From the NCBI RefSeq assembly GCF_003149085.1, contig NZ_QGDT01000013.1, positions 1-64,000 on the forward strand: DNA of 64,000 nucleotides, read 5' to 3'. Positions 1-6,166 of this stretch are shown here, one piece after another. The translations under genes were made by a program, and so were the position numbers. This DNA is from Dyadobacter jejuensis. GTDB taxonomy: Bacteria > Bacteroidota > Bacteroidia > Cytophagales > Spirosomataceae. Each line of letters starts with the position of its first letter. Position 1 is the first letter of the stretch. The notes beneath the pieces are model-generated. The model saw only the letters and a program-made list of their open reading frames with translations. It was not told where the DNA came from and ran no database searches.

Positions 1-11
1 ACAATTACCCA

Positions 12-155
12 AAGGGGTCAATATGCTCCAGAATGAATCAAAAATAAATGTCTAGGGGGTCAATATACGCCAGAATGTCACTAGAAAACAAGCCATTAAT
101 GTGCTTTTAGCATTCATTATTACCCTGAGTACAAGGGGTCAACATGCTCCAGAAT
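12..155 (+). repeat. Three short direct repeats, probable IS21-family end
   Basis: A 23-bp motif, close to AAGGGGTCAAYATGCTCC followed by AGAAT, occurs at about 12-34, 54-76 and 133-155, with one or two differences per copy. IS21-family elements are known to carry several short repeats inside their ends, thought to be transposase sites. I infer that this is the inner part of such an end, with the transposase genes left of the window. The third copy runs straight into the recombinase fragment, so the element probably inserted there. No transposase gene is visible, so the family assignment is tentative. Confidence 0.45.
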
Positions 156-160
156 ATCCA

Positions 161-377
161 GATGGGTGGTTGGTTTCGTTTCGCGACGGGTCCGACCACT
201 CGGCATTTGCTTCAGGAAGCTGAGAATCTTCGCAATATACAGCGTATGTTGGGTCATAGCAGTAGCACAACCACCGAAATTTATACCTACGTACTGGCTG
301 TAAATAATAAAACGGCCAAAAGCCCGCTTGATCTTTTTGGAAATTTCGATATAATTGTGGAGAAACCTACTCACTAA
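161..377 (+). pseudogene. Tyrosine recombinase (phage integrase), C-terminal fragment
   Basis: The reading frame carries the last part of a XerC/D-like site-specific recombinase: the box II region (RHLLQ, LRNIQRMLGHSSS) followed by TTEIYTYV, whose tyrosine would be the nucleophile. Everything upstream (SAM-like domain, first catalytic arginine) is missing; the only in-frame start lies inside the IS21-like repeat. Family members are about 300-400 residues and only about 70 remain. Between the FAT and HLLQ motifs there are a few extra residues compared with the usual FATHLLE pattern, suggesting further decay. It is almost certainly non-functional and marks an old mobile-element insertion. The last bases overlap the next reading frame. 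Confidence 0.7.
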
Positions 378-1011
378 TTACGATATAGATGTAACTAGGG
401 ACGAAAATAACGGTGTTGAGCTTTATTTGACCAAAAAATTAACAATGAAAATACCGAAATTTCTATTTCATTATTTCGAACTTAACAACGGACCATTTCG
501 AAATATAACTGAATATGGATTTGAAAAAGCAGAAAGTATTCAAAGTCAAATATCGGAAGGATATAACAGCAAAAGACCTAAAAACTATCTTGATTTAAGG
601 TTTTCTCTAGAGAATAGAATTAAAAAACAATTTATCTTGAAAGGTGGAAAGCCAAATAGGAATGATCCTTTCTATTTCACTTTAGGACAATGTGATTGGG
701 CTAAATCTTGGTATGCAAATCCTGGAGTTATAAAAATTCCTTTAGCTGACTTTAAACCCGAACATCTAAGTTTCACTTACCCTGACAGTATGGTCTCGTT
801 TCAGTTTTGCGATGAACCAAAACTTGGAACATACAGAAAGAATTGTAACGGACAAGTTTTTTTATTGAGTGAAGTAAATAATCTGATTGATGACTATGGA
901 CTGCCGACTGAGGAAAAATCACAAAATCAGGAAAGTGCAAAGTATGATAAATATATAGAAGTCCAAGTGTGGGATAGTGAAATAATAAATGAATATAAAA
1001 ACAAAGCCTAA
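355..1011 (+). CDS. Protein of unknown function (218 aa)
   Basis: I do not recognise this protein. It begins at a TTG codon inside the end of the broken recombinase frame; an internal ATG at 445 (Met31) is an equally plausible start, so the N-terminus is uncertain and the gene may be truncated by the rearrangement. It is soluble, with no signal peptide or membrane segment, and aromatic-rich, with a central stretch FYFTLGQCDWAKSWY then KIPLADF and YPDSMVSFQF. Base composition is clearly more AT-rich than the core of the window, consistent with transfer. Its stop codon overlaps the attC-like folded element downstream and it neighbours toxin-antitoxin genes. A cassette-type accessory, toxin or defence role is only a guess. 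Confidence 0.5.
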   Translation: MWRNLLTNYDIDVTRDENNGVELYLTKKLTMKIPKFLFHYFELNNGPFRNITEYGFEKAESIQSQISEGYNSKRPKNYLDLRFSLENRIKKQFILKGGKPNRNDPFYFTLGQCDWAKSWYANPGVIKIPLADFKPEHLSFTYPDSMVSFQFCDEPKLGTYRKNCNGQVFLLSEVNNLIDDYGLPTEEKSQNQESAKYDKYIEVQVWDSEIINEYKNKA

Positions 1012-1138
1012 CATTGGCTATATGGAATTGCTCGTTCTTGCCTACTTTGGAAATTTCGCAGGAATTTCCAACTTGGTGCGTGCTTACAAAATTAAGTGCT
1101 AATCCACGCAACTACTCATAGCCGTAGCACCGTTATGC
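1006..1138. repeat. attC-like imperfect palindrome
   Basis: GCCTAAC (1006-1012) faces GTTATGC (1132-1138), and GGCTAT (1016-1021) faces ATAGCC (1118-1123), giving two complementary box pairs separated by unequal spacers. Inside lie a perfect 9-bp stem (TTGGAAATT 1047-1055 with AATTTCCAA 1063-1071) and a 6-bp stem (TGCGTG 1077-1082 with CACGCA 1105-1110). This resembles integron attC layout, with R and L box pairs around a variable structured middle, and it begins on the stop codon of the preceding gene, as cassettes do. No integron integrase is visible. It could instead be a Bacteroidota-specific intergenic repeat. Confidence 0.4.
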
Positions 1139-1210
1139 GTCAGCAAAAACCAACCTTCTTAACCACTTCCGGTTCATTGTCAATTGAAGATACTAAATTT
1201 TAGAATAGAA

Positions 1211-1242
1211 TTTGTTTCCCAGTCAGGAAACTTGCATCTTTG
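1211..1242 (+). promoter_or_regulatory. Promoter and operator of the higBA module
   Basis: TTTG at 1211-1214 and CATCTTTG at 1235-1242 are separated by 20 bp, close to the Bacteroidota primary-sigma consensus (TTTG, about 19-21 bp, TAnnTTTG). Between them is a perfect inverted repeat, GTTTCC (1214-1219) and GGAAAC (1226-1231), a likely operator for autoregulation by the antitoxin. The toxin start codon follows 13 bp later, so the leader would be very short. Confidence 0.55.
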
Positions 1243-1255
1243 ACAAAAATTGTGA

Positions 1256-1603
1256 ATGAAGCCAAACTTTAACATTGAATTATTGCCCGAAGCAATTGAT
1301 TTTTTGGATAAACTTGACGACAAAACGAGGGGAAAAATATATTACAACATCAAAAAATCTCAATTCGTAAATGACAATAATCTCTTTAAGAAACTTAATG
1401 ACTTCATTTGGGAATTTAGAACTTTGTACAACGGTAGGGCTTACCGACTTTTTTCTTTTTGGGACAAAACTGACGGAAAAGAAACCTTGGTTGTGGCAAC
1501 TCACGGAATTTTGAAAAAAAACCAGAAAACACCGCCAAAAGAAATTAAAAAGGCGGAAGAAATAAGAAAGGAATTTTTAGACCATAAGGCAAAAAATAAA
1601 TAA
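1256..1603 (+). CDS. higB: HigB-type toxin (RelE/ParE superfamily, Gp49-like)
   Basis: This 115-aa protein is the toxin of a type II module in the toxin-first order typical of higBA. The fold signature is seen in WEFRTLYNGRAYRLFSFWD followed by TLVVATHGILKKNQKTP and a basic helical tail, as in phage-derived Gp49-like HigB toxins, which cleave mRNA on the ribosome. Length is normal for the family. The antitoxin gene starts 2 nt after the stop, so the two are co-transcribed. Low GC and the mobile context suggest recent acquisition. The mRNA interferase activity is inferred from the family only. Confidence 0.8.
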   Translation: MKPNFNIELLPEAIDFLDKLDDKTRGKIYYNIKKSQFVNDNNLFKKLNDFIWEFRTLYNGRAYRLFSFWDKTDGKETLVVATHGILKKNQKTPPKEIKKAEEIRKEFLDHKAKNK

Positions 1604-1605
1604 TT

Positions 1606-1929
1606 ATGGCAACCAATAAATTTAAAACGGTTTCAATAGACACAATGATAGACAAACACATTGGGAAAGTTGGAACTGAACGACGTGAGGCATTTGAAAA
1701 TGAATTGAGAACCGATTTATTGGGTCAAGCCATTAAACAAGCAAGAAAAGAACGAAATCTCACACAGGAACAATTAGGCGAACTTGTTGGTGTGCAAAAA
1801 GCTCAAATCTCAAAAATAGAAAACAGCGTCAAAAATGCTAGGTTTGAAACAGTTTTGAAAGTTTTTGAAGCTTTGGGTGCAAAAGTGAACTTCAATGTAG
1901 AACTTAATAATAGAAAATTAGAGTACTGA
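1606..1929 (+). CDS. higA: HigA-type antitoxin, XRE helix-turn-helix
   Basis: This 107-aa protein has an XRE (Cro/C1) helix-turn-helix at about residues 40-95, with LGQAIKQARKERNLTQEQLG followed by VQKAQISKIE. It would neutralise the upstream toxin and repress their shared promoter through the inverted repeat at 1214-1231. The N-terminal 40 residues are charged and probably form the toxin-contacting or dimerising part. It lies 2 nt downstream of the toxin gene, and a T-rich hairpin follows. Partner and function are inferred from gene order and family. Confidence 0.82.
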   Translation: MATNKFKTVSIDTMIDKHIGKVGTERREAFENELRTDLLGQAIKQARKERNLTQEQLGELVGVQKAQISKIENSVKNARFETVLKVFEALGAKVNFNVELNNRKLEY

Positions 1930-1973
1930 AAAGTAGGCCGAAAGCACAATAAAGTATTGCCAAAAGAAGGGCT

Positions 1974-1997
1974 AAAGTTCCTGTTTAGAACTTTTTT
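1974..1997 (+). terminator. Intrinsic terminator after higBA
   Basis: AAAGTTC (1974-1980) and GAACTTT (1988-1994) form a perfect 7-bp stem with a 7-nt loop, followed by a T run to 1997. It sits inside a wider fold: GTATTGCC (1954-1961) pairs with GGCAATAC (2055-2062), and CGTTAC follows at 2068-2073. The wider fold recalls the attC-like element after the previous gene. Confidence 0.6.
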
Positions 1998-2260
1998 CTA
2001 TTCTTTGAACATTAGGTATATTGGCCAGTTTTAGTGCTAAAAATCCCCACCTTCGGCAATACCCAAACGTTACAGACCATTATAATGAAAGAAATATCAT
2101 CTGGATGGCTGGTATTCCATCCATGAAAAGTTCGGTAGCATCCCCATTCTCGAATTGTTGGCATCGGTTATGCTCGGGAGTGGTTTCCGGTCACCGAAAT
2201 CATCGCTGGGCCCAGGAGGCACCTCGTCGTCTTAAATATCCAAATTTTAGGTAAGCCGTC

Positions 2261-2530
2261 GACCCTCCCCCTAAAGCTATTTAATTAACAAGGTTTAGGA
2301 TGTTTTCCACCTATTCGGAAGCTGGTCCGAATCTTCGTAACTGATATCGTTGTGTTTGTCCTGTAGTATTTGACCAATTGCTACTCGCAAAAGGCCTTGA
2401 CTCCTAAGTTACTATCCTTCCACTGCCCGTAAAGCTGCCGGCAGTAGGGCTCGTTTTTAAAGGTATATTTTCAATGCGACAAAGCGCCAAAGAAAAGCGT
2501 TGGGTGGAAAGATGGGGATGGGTGGTTGCT
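2261..2530 (-). repeat. Repeat copy A: decayed IS66-type accessory gene
   Basis: About 270 bp here are repeated at 3249-3524 with scattered substitutions and small indels. Read on the minus strand, the repeat encodes YGQWKDSNLGVKAFCE, which resembles the helix-turn-helix N-terminus of IS66-family TnpA accessory proteins, then hits an in-frame stop. The rest of the transposon is absent. The flanks 2076-2260 and 2531-2649 hold no gene I can support. Confidence 0.6.
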
Positions 2531-2649
2531 TATGATTTATGATCTAGGGATAAAAAAGCTCCTTGCAAAAGTTGCTGAAATGGAGGAAATATTGAGCCAC
2601 GTGGGAGAAAAGATCCAGGTAAAAGGTGTTTAAAGTAATTCATAAAAAC

Positions 2650-2682
2650 ATGATATTGTATCATCCTAAAGGATTATATTTG
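2650..2682 (+). promoter_or_regulatory. Promoter and palindromic operator of the RelE-type module
   Basis: A perfect 15-bp palindrome, ATGATA-TTG-TATCAT (2650-2664), lies just upstream of TATATTTG (2675-2682), an exact match to the Bacteroidota -7 consensus TAnnTTTG. The TTG in the palindrome could serve as the -33 element with slightly short spacing. This is the expected arrangement for autorepression by an antitoxin. The first gene starts at 2708. Confidence 0.55.
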
Positions 2683-2707
2683 TATAGCTAGTCAATCAAA
2701 TTCAAGT

Positions 2708-2917
2708 ATGAAAATATTAATTGAAATATCCGATAACGATGCAGCTTTTGGATTGAAGGTATTAAGAAGCCTTTCTTTTGTTAAAAAAGCTAAACCGATG
2801 AGTTCCGGGGCGGTTAATTTATGGGATGATTTGAAAGACGCTGCAAAAGATGTTCGGTTGCATAAGGATGGAAAAGTTAAAATGCAGACATTGGATGAAT
2901 TTTTAAATGAAGTATAG
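2708..2917 (+). CDS. Antitoxin of a RelE/ParE-type module (69 aa)
   Basis: This small protein begins with MKILIEISDNDAAFGLKVLRSL, followed by a polar, probably disordered C-terminal half ending DEFLNEV, the usual shape of a type II antitoxin: a short beta-strand/helix start for DNA binding and an extended tail wrapping the toxin. It overlaps the toxin gene by 11 nt, indicating translational coupling. The palindrome at 2650-2664 is its probable operator. I do not recognise a specific antitoxin family; the role rests on its partner and position. Confidence 0.65.
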   Translation: MKILIEISDNDAAFGLKVLRSLSFVKKAKPMSSGAVNLWDDLKDAAKDVRLHKDGKVKMQTLDEFLNEV

Positions 2918-3236
2918 CATCCTGCTTACTGAGAGATTTAAGAGAGAATTTAAAAGGTTAGCCAAAAAATTCCCTTCTCTTAAAAATGAGTTGTTGGAAT
3001 TGGGCCAAGAGATTATTGCCAATCCAGAGCATGGTACTTTCATTGGGAATAATTGTTATAAAATACGCCTAGCAATTGCTAGTAAAGGGAAAGGGAAAAG
3101 AGGAGGTGCAATGGTGATTACTTACTGTTATGTTCAAACTGAAACCGTTTACCTCCTTACAATATACGATAAAGGAGAAAAGGTTGATTTGGAACCAAGT
3201 GAACTTAAAGAAATGATTAATTCACTTGAATTATAA
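2907..3236 (+). CDS. RelE/ParE-superfamily toxin
   Basis: This 109-aa protein belongs to the RelE-like toxin group: MKYSILLTERFKREFKRLAKK, then YKIRLA, KGKRGGAMVITYC and TVYLLTIYDKGEK, followed by a C-terminal helix. Such proteins are ribosome-dependent mRNA interferases, or gyrase inhibitors in the ParE branch; sequence alone does not decide which. It overlaps the upstream antitoxin by 11 nt. The module is bracketed by two direct copies of a decayed IS fragment, which suggests it was brought in or retained through repeat-mediated recombination. Confidence 0.75.
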   Translation: MKYSILLTERFKREFKRLAKKFPSLKNELLELGQEIIANPEHGTFIGNNCYKIRLAIASKGKGKRGGAMVITYCYVQTETVYLLTIYDKGEKVDLEPSELKEMINSLEL

Positions 3237-3248
3237 TTGTCAGCACTA

Positions 3249-3524
3249 GACCTTCCCCCTATTGCCATTTATTTAACAGGGTTTAGGATGTTTTCCACCT
3301 ATGCGGAAGTAGGTCGGAGAACTTACTGTCGTAATTGATATCGTTGAGTTTGTTCTGTAGTATTTGACCGATGGCTGCTCGCAAATGGCCTTGACTCCTA
3401 AGTTACTATCCTTCCACTGGCCGTAAAGCTGCCGGCAGTAGGGCTCGTTTTTTATAGGTATATTTTCAATACGACAAAGTGCCACAGAAAAGCGTTGGGT
3501 GGAAAGATGGGGATGGGTGGTTGG
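3249..3524 (-). repeat. Repeat copy B: decayed IS66-type accessory gene
   Basis: This is the second copy of the segment at 2261-2530, in the same orientation. On the minus strand it keeps a longer open frame (3273-3485) with YCRQLYGQWKDSNLGVKAIC, but lacks the remainder of a TnpA-like protein. Its end, GATGGGTGGTTGGTTACGT (3512-3530), also matches the start of the recombinase fragment at 161-179. The stretch 3525-3565 contains nothing else. Confidence 0.6.
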
Positions 3525-3565
3525 TTACGTCCTTTTGATCGCTTCAATTTCGCTGGGTATAAAAC

Positions 3566-4471
3566 TTAATTGAGGTTATTTAAACTCCTGTATTCATTAG
3601 GGCTTTGTCCAATACGCTTCTTAAACAGGCGGCTAAAATGCTGGGGATATTTAAAGCCCAACTCAAAAGCGATCTCGTTAACGGTTTTGTCGCTATTGAA
3701 AATCCTTTCCTTTGCTGCCTCAATTATCTTCATTTGAATGTATTCCTGGGCAGTCTGGCCAGTTTCTTTCTTAACCAGGTCCCCAAAGTATTTTGCAGAA
3801 AAATTGAGCTCATCGGCACAATATGAAACAGATGGCAGGCCAATCGTTTGAGGCTTGTCCGAGCTGAAATAACTACTCAAAAGGTTCTCAAACCTTGCCA
3901 GGATACCTCTGTGAATGGTGTCCCGTGTGATAAACTGTCTGTCGTAAAAGCGTGTGCAATAGTCCATAAACAGTTCTAGATTGGCGACGATCAGTTTTCT
4001 GCTGTGTTTATCAATGGCGTGTTCGAGCTCATACCTGATTTTACCAAAACAATCCATAACAATCTGCCTTTCACGCTGCGACAGATGCAGTGCTTCATTA
4101 ATCTGGTAACCAAAGAACGAAAATTCATTCATTTTCCCATTCAGTGAAGTGCCCAGTAGTAAATCAGGATGAAAAACGAGCGCATGGCCTTTCGGCTGAT
4201 AAAGTTCCCCATCATTTTCAACAGTGAAAACTTGGCCGGGAGACATAAAGACCAGTGTGCCTTCCTGATAGTCATAGTATTCTTTACCATAACGAAGGTC
4301 ACCACAAACAACGTCTTTTAGGAAAATGCCGTAACAGCCCATGTACTGGCTAGTCTTCTTTCTGGGACTTGCGGTTGACAAATCGATTACAGTCACAAGC
4401 GGGTGCAGCGTTTCCTGCTGATTAAATGCATTGTATTGATTTACAGTATCGAAACGAATGATGTCTTCCAT
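3566..4471 (-). CDS. AraC-family transcriptional regulator
   Basis: This 301-aa protein has an N-terminal cupin-like sensor half (about 1-180, with LVFMSPGQVFTVEND) and a C-terminal AraC/XylS DNA-binding domain with two helix-turn-helix units. The second carries the characteristic TVNEIAFELGFKYPQHFSRLFKKR, then GQSPNEYR. It is transcribed away from the NTF2-like and molybdenum hydroxylase genes and could regulate them, but nothing in the sequence proves this. The ligand is unknown. No terminator was seen downstream, where the IS66-type remnant begins. Confidence 0.85.
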   Translation of the reverse strand: MEDIIRFDTVNQYNAFNQQETLHPLVTVIDLSTASPRKKTSQYMGCYGIFLKDVVCGDLRYGKEYYDYQEGTLVFMSPGQVFTVENDGELYQPKGHALVFHPDLLLGTSLNGKMNEFSFFGYQINEALHLSQRERQIVMDCFGKIRYELEHAIDKHSRKLIVANLELFMDYCTRFYDRQFITRDTIHRGILARFENLLSSYFSSDKPQTIGLPSVSYCADELNFSAKYFGDLVKKETGQTAQEYIQMKIIEAAKERIFNSDKTVNEIAFELGFKYPQHFSRLFKKRIGQSPNEYRSLNNLN

Positions 4472-4806
4472 GGTCTGAGAATTTTAGGTACACAAAGTTA
4501 CCCAATTCATTACAGCCGAAAAATCTTGAAGGGTAAATTAGGAATTTTGGTAGAAAAAAAGGGAATTTATATACAGAACATACTCTAGGATGACGGAACT
4601 TTGCATCATCAAACAAGAACCAGGTGGGAGACCGTGTAATTGTCCCGGTTTTCAACCAGATTGAAATGCACCATTTCCTCCAGCAAAATTCTCGATCACC
4701 GCATTCCGAAAATGGTGAAATCGCTGGACGAAAGTAAGCTGGACGATTTAATAGGCCATACAAGGCCGAGAAATTAATTTTTAACTTTTAAATTAACGGA
4801 TTACTT
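4472..4806. other. Intergenic region with a possible gene remnant
   Basis: This is the spacer between the AraC gene and the divergent NTF2-like gene. At about 4615-4775 the plus strand reads as two frame-shifted pieces, VGDRVIVPVFNQIEMHHFLQ and then KILDHRIPKMVKSLDESKLD, ending at a stop. That looks like a decayed coding tail, but I cannot assign a family. A weak -7-like box, TAACTTTT (4782-4789), precedes the next gene. Confidence 0.25.
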
Positions 4807-5292
4807 ATGCAATCGCCATCATTTTTTAAGTCTATTTTGACAGCTAGTTTACCCGCGTTATACTTGGTGCTCTTTGATACCCAGTCGTTGCTGGCACAAG
4901 GCGCGGCCCAACCGGAACAGCAAATCATTGATCTTTCAAATAAGAAGTGGCAATGGATGGCCGATAAAAACGTGGAGGAGCTGGCCAAGCTCTTTGACGA
5001 TAAAGCAAAATTTGTCCATATGAGCGGTACCTGGAAAAAGGACGAAGAGCTGGAAATTATCAAGACCGGAAGTATCTGGTACAAAAAAGCAGACGTCCAT
5101 GATGTTGCTGTCGAGATAGTGGGCAATACGGCCATTATATGGAGCCGGATTACACTCTCAGCGATGGTTCGTGGCAATGAAGTCATTACAGAGTTCACTG
5201 TCACGGAGGTTTATACAAAACTGCCCAGCGACTGGAAACTGCTGGCACTCTCATTCAGCAGCGTGCGTGATACGCATGTCATCAGACATTAA
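4807..5292 (+). CDS. Secreted NTF2-like (SnoaL/DUF4440-type) protein
   Basis: This 161-aa protein has an N-terminal signal peptide (hydrophobic segment about 10-30, cleavage probably after LLAQG). The body has the cone-shaped NTF2-like pattern: a first helix with WQWMADKNVEELAKLFDDKAKFVHMSG, then a strand-rich half with AIIWSRITLSAMV and FTVTEVYTKLPSDWKLLALSFSS. Such proteins can be small enzymes or ligand binders; no catalytic residues can be assigned. A strong hairpin terminator follows, so it is a separate transcript from the hydroxylase genes. Confidence 0.7.
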   Translation: MQSPSFFKSILTASLPALYLVLFDTQSLLAQGAAQPEQQIIDLSNKKWQWMADKNVEELAKLFDDKAKFVHMSGTWKKDEELEIIKTGSIWYKKADVHDVAVEIVGNTAIIWSRITLSAMVRGNEVITEFTVTEVYTKLPSDWKLLALSFSSVRDTHVIRH

Positions 5293-5304
5293 ACCCAGAA
5301 ATAA

Positions 5305-5334
5305 AAAAATTAACCGCTCAATTGGTTAATTTTT
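5305..5334 (+). terminator. Intrinsic terminator, possibly bidirectional
   Basis: AAAAATTAACC (5305-5315) pairs perfectly with GGTTAATTTTT (5324-5334) around an 8-nt loop, giving a T tail on the plus strand and an A run in front. Confidence 0.7.
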
Positions 5335-5415
5335 AAACAGGCTCTTTGTAATAGTAAAACCAATAGTCAATAAAGATATCGTATCATCACAACATCAATG
5401 TAAACACAGATCACC

Positions 5416-5895
5416 ATGGCAAAAATCACTTTAAACATCAATAAAAAGGATTACCCTCTGGAGGCTGATCCGCAAATGCCGCTTTTGTGGGCGATCCGCG
5501 ATCTGGCTGGTTTAAAAGGCACCAAATATGGTTGCGGCATGGCTCAGTGTGGGGCTTGTGTGGTGCATTTGGATGGTGCAGCTATTCGGTCTTGTGTGAC
5601 CCAAGTGAGCCGAGCTGCCGGTAAAAAGGTGGTAACGATTGAGGGGTTGTCTGAAACAAATTCACACCCTGTCCAAAAAGCCTGGCAGGAAATCGACGTG
5701 CCCCAATGCGGTTATTGCCATTCAGGGCAAATGATGTCTGCTGCGGTGCTTTTGCGCGAAAAGCCCAATCCGACCGACCAGGATATTGATGATGCGATGG
5801 CTGGCAACATTTGCCGCTGCGGCACCTACCTGCGCATTCGTGAAGCAATCCACACGGCAGCCGAGTTACAAAAGAAAACGGGGACAAAGGGTTAA
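5416..5895 (+). CDS. Molybdenum hydroxylase 2Fe-2S small subunit (IorA-like)
   Basis: This 159-aa electron-transfer subunit belongs to the xanthine oxidase family. Cys40, 45, 48 and 60 form the plant-ferredoxin-type [2Fe-2S] site and Cys98, 101, 133 and 135 ([15 protein letters not shown]) the second cluster near the molybdopterin. The length matches isoquinoline 1-oxidoreductase alpha subunits. It has no signal peptide; in this family it is thought to be exported folded with the Tat-tagged large subunit encoded 271 nt downstream. The substrate (an N-heterocycle or an aldehyde) cannot be read from the sequence. Confidence 0.85.
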   Translation: MAKITLNINKKDYPLEADPQMPLLWAIRDLAGLKGTKYGCGMAQCGACVVHLDGAAIRSCVTQVSRAAGKKVVTIEGLSETNSHPVQKAWQEIDVPQCGYCHSGQMMSAAVLLREKPNPTDQDIDDAMAGNICRCGTYLRIREAIHTAAELQKKTGTKG

Positions 5896-6166
5896 TAACA
5901 GCCATTTTCAAATGGCGGGTCTGCATATACCACCTGGAAACACTGACTGGCATCGTGCGCCTGCTGTCATAAAAATGGTGTTTCAAGGGAGGACGGCCTT
6001 GATGTGGCGGCACTCGGCTTGGGCTGCATGGGACGGTGCTTTATTTGCTATTTAGAGAAGGCCGTTTTTATAGGAATGGCCCAAATAGAAATAAATACAA
6101 GCGCTTGGCCAGTTTGAGATTGAAGCCAGTAATGATTCTTAGTTAACCATTTAAAGAAATCCGAAC
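5896..6166 (+). other. Spacer between hydroxylase subunits with a small hairpin
   Basis: This spacer is unusually long for subunits of one enzyme. GCCATT (5901-5906) and AATGGC (5911-5916) make a 6-bp hairpin right after the stop codon, without a T run. No coding frame is supported. The region may contain a second promoter. Confidence 0.3.

Noticed and set aside
2021..2254. Open frame of 77 codons on the plus strand
   Set aside because: Composition and residues look random, it overlaps the folded element after higBA, and it ends at the IS66-type repeat; no family pattern is visible.
4615..4775. Possible frameshifted coding remnant
   Set aside because: Not assigned to any family, so not listed as a pseudogene; described only within the intergenic entry.
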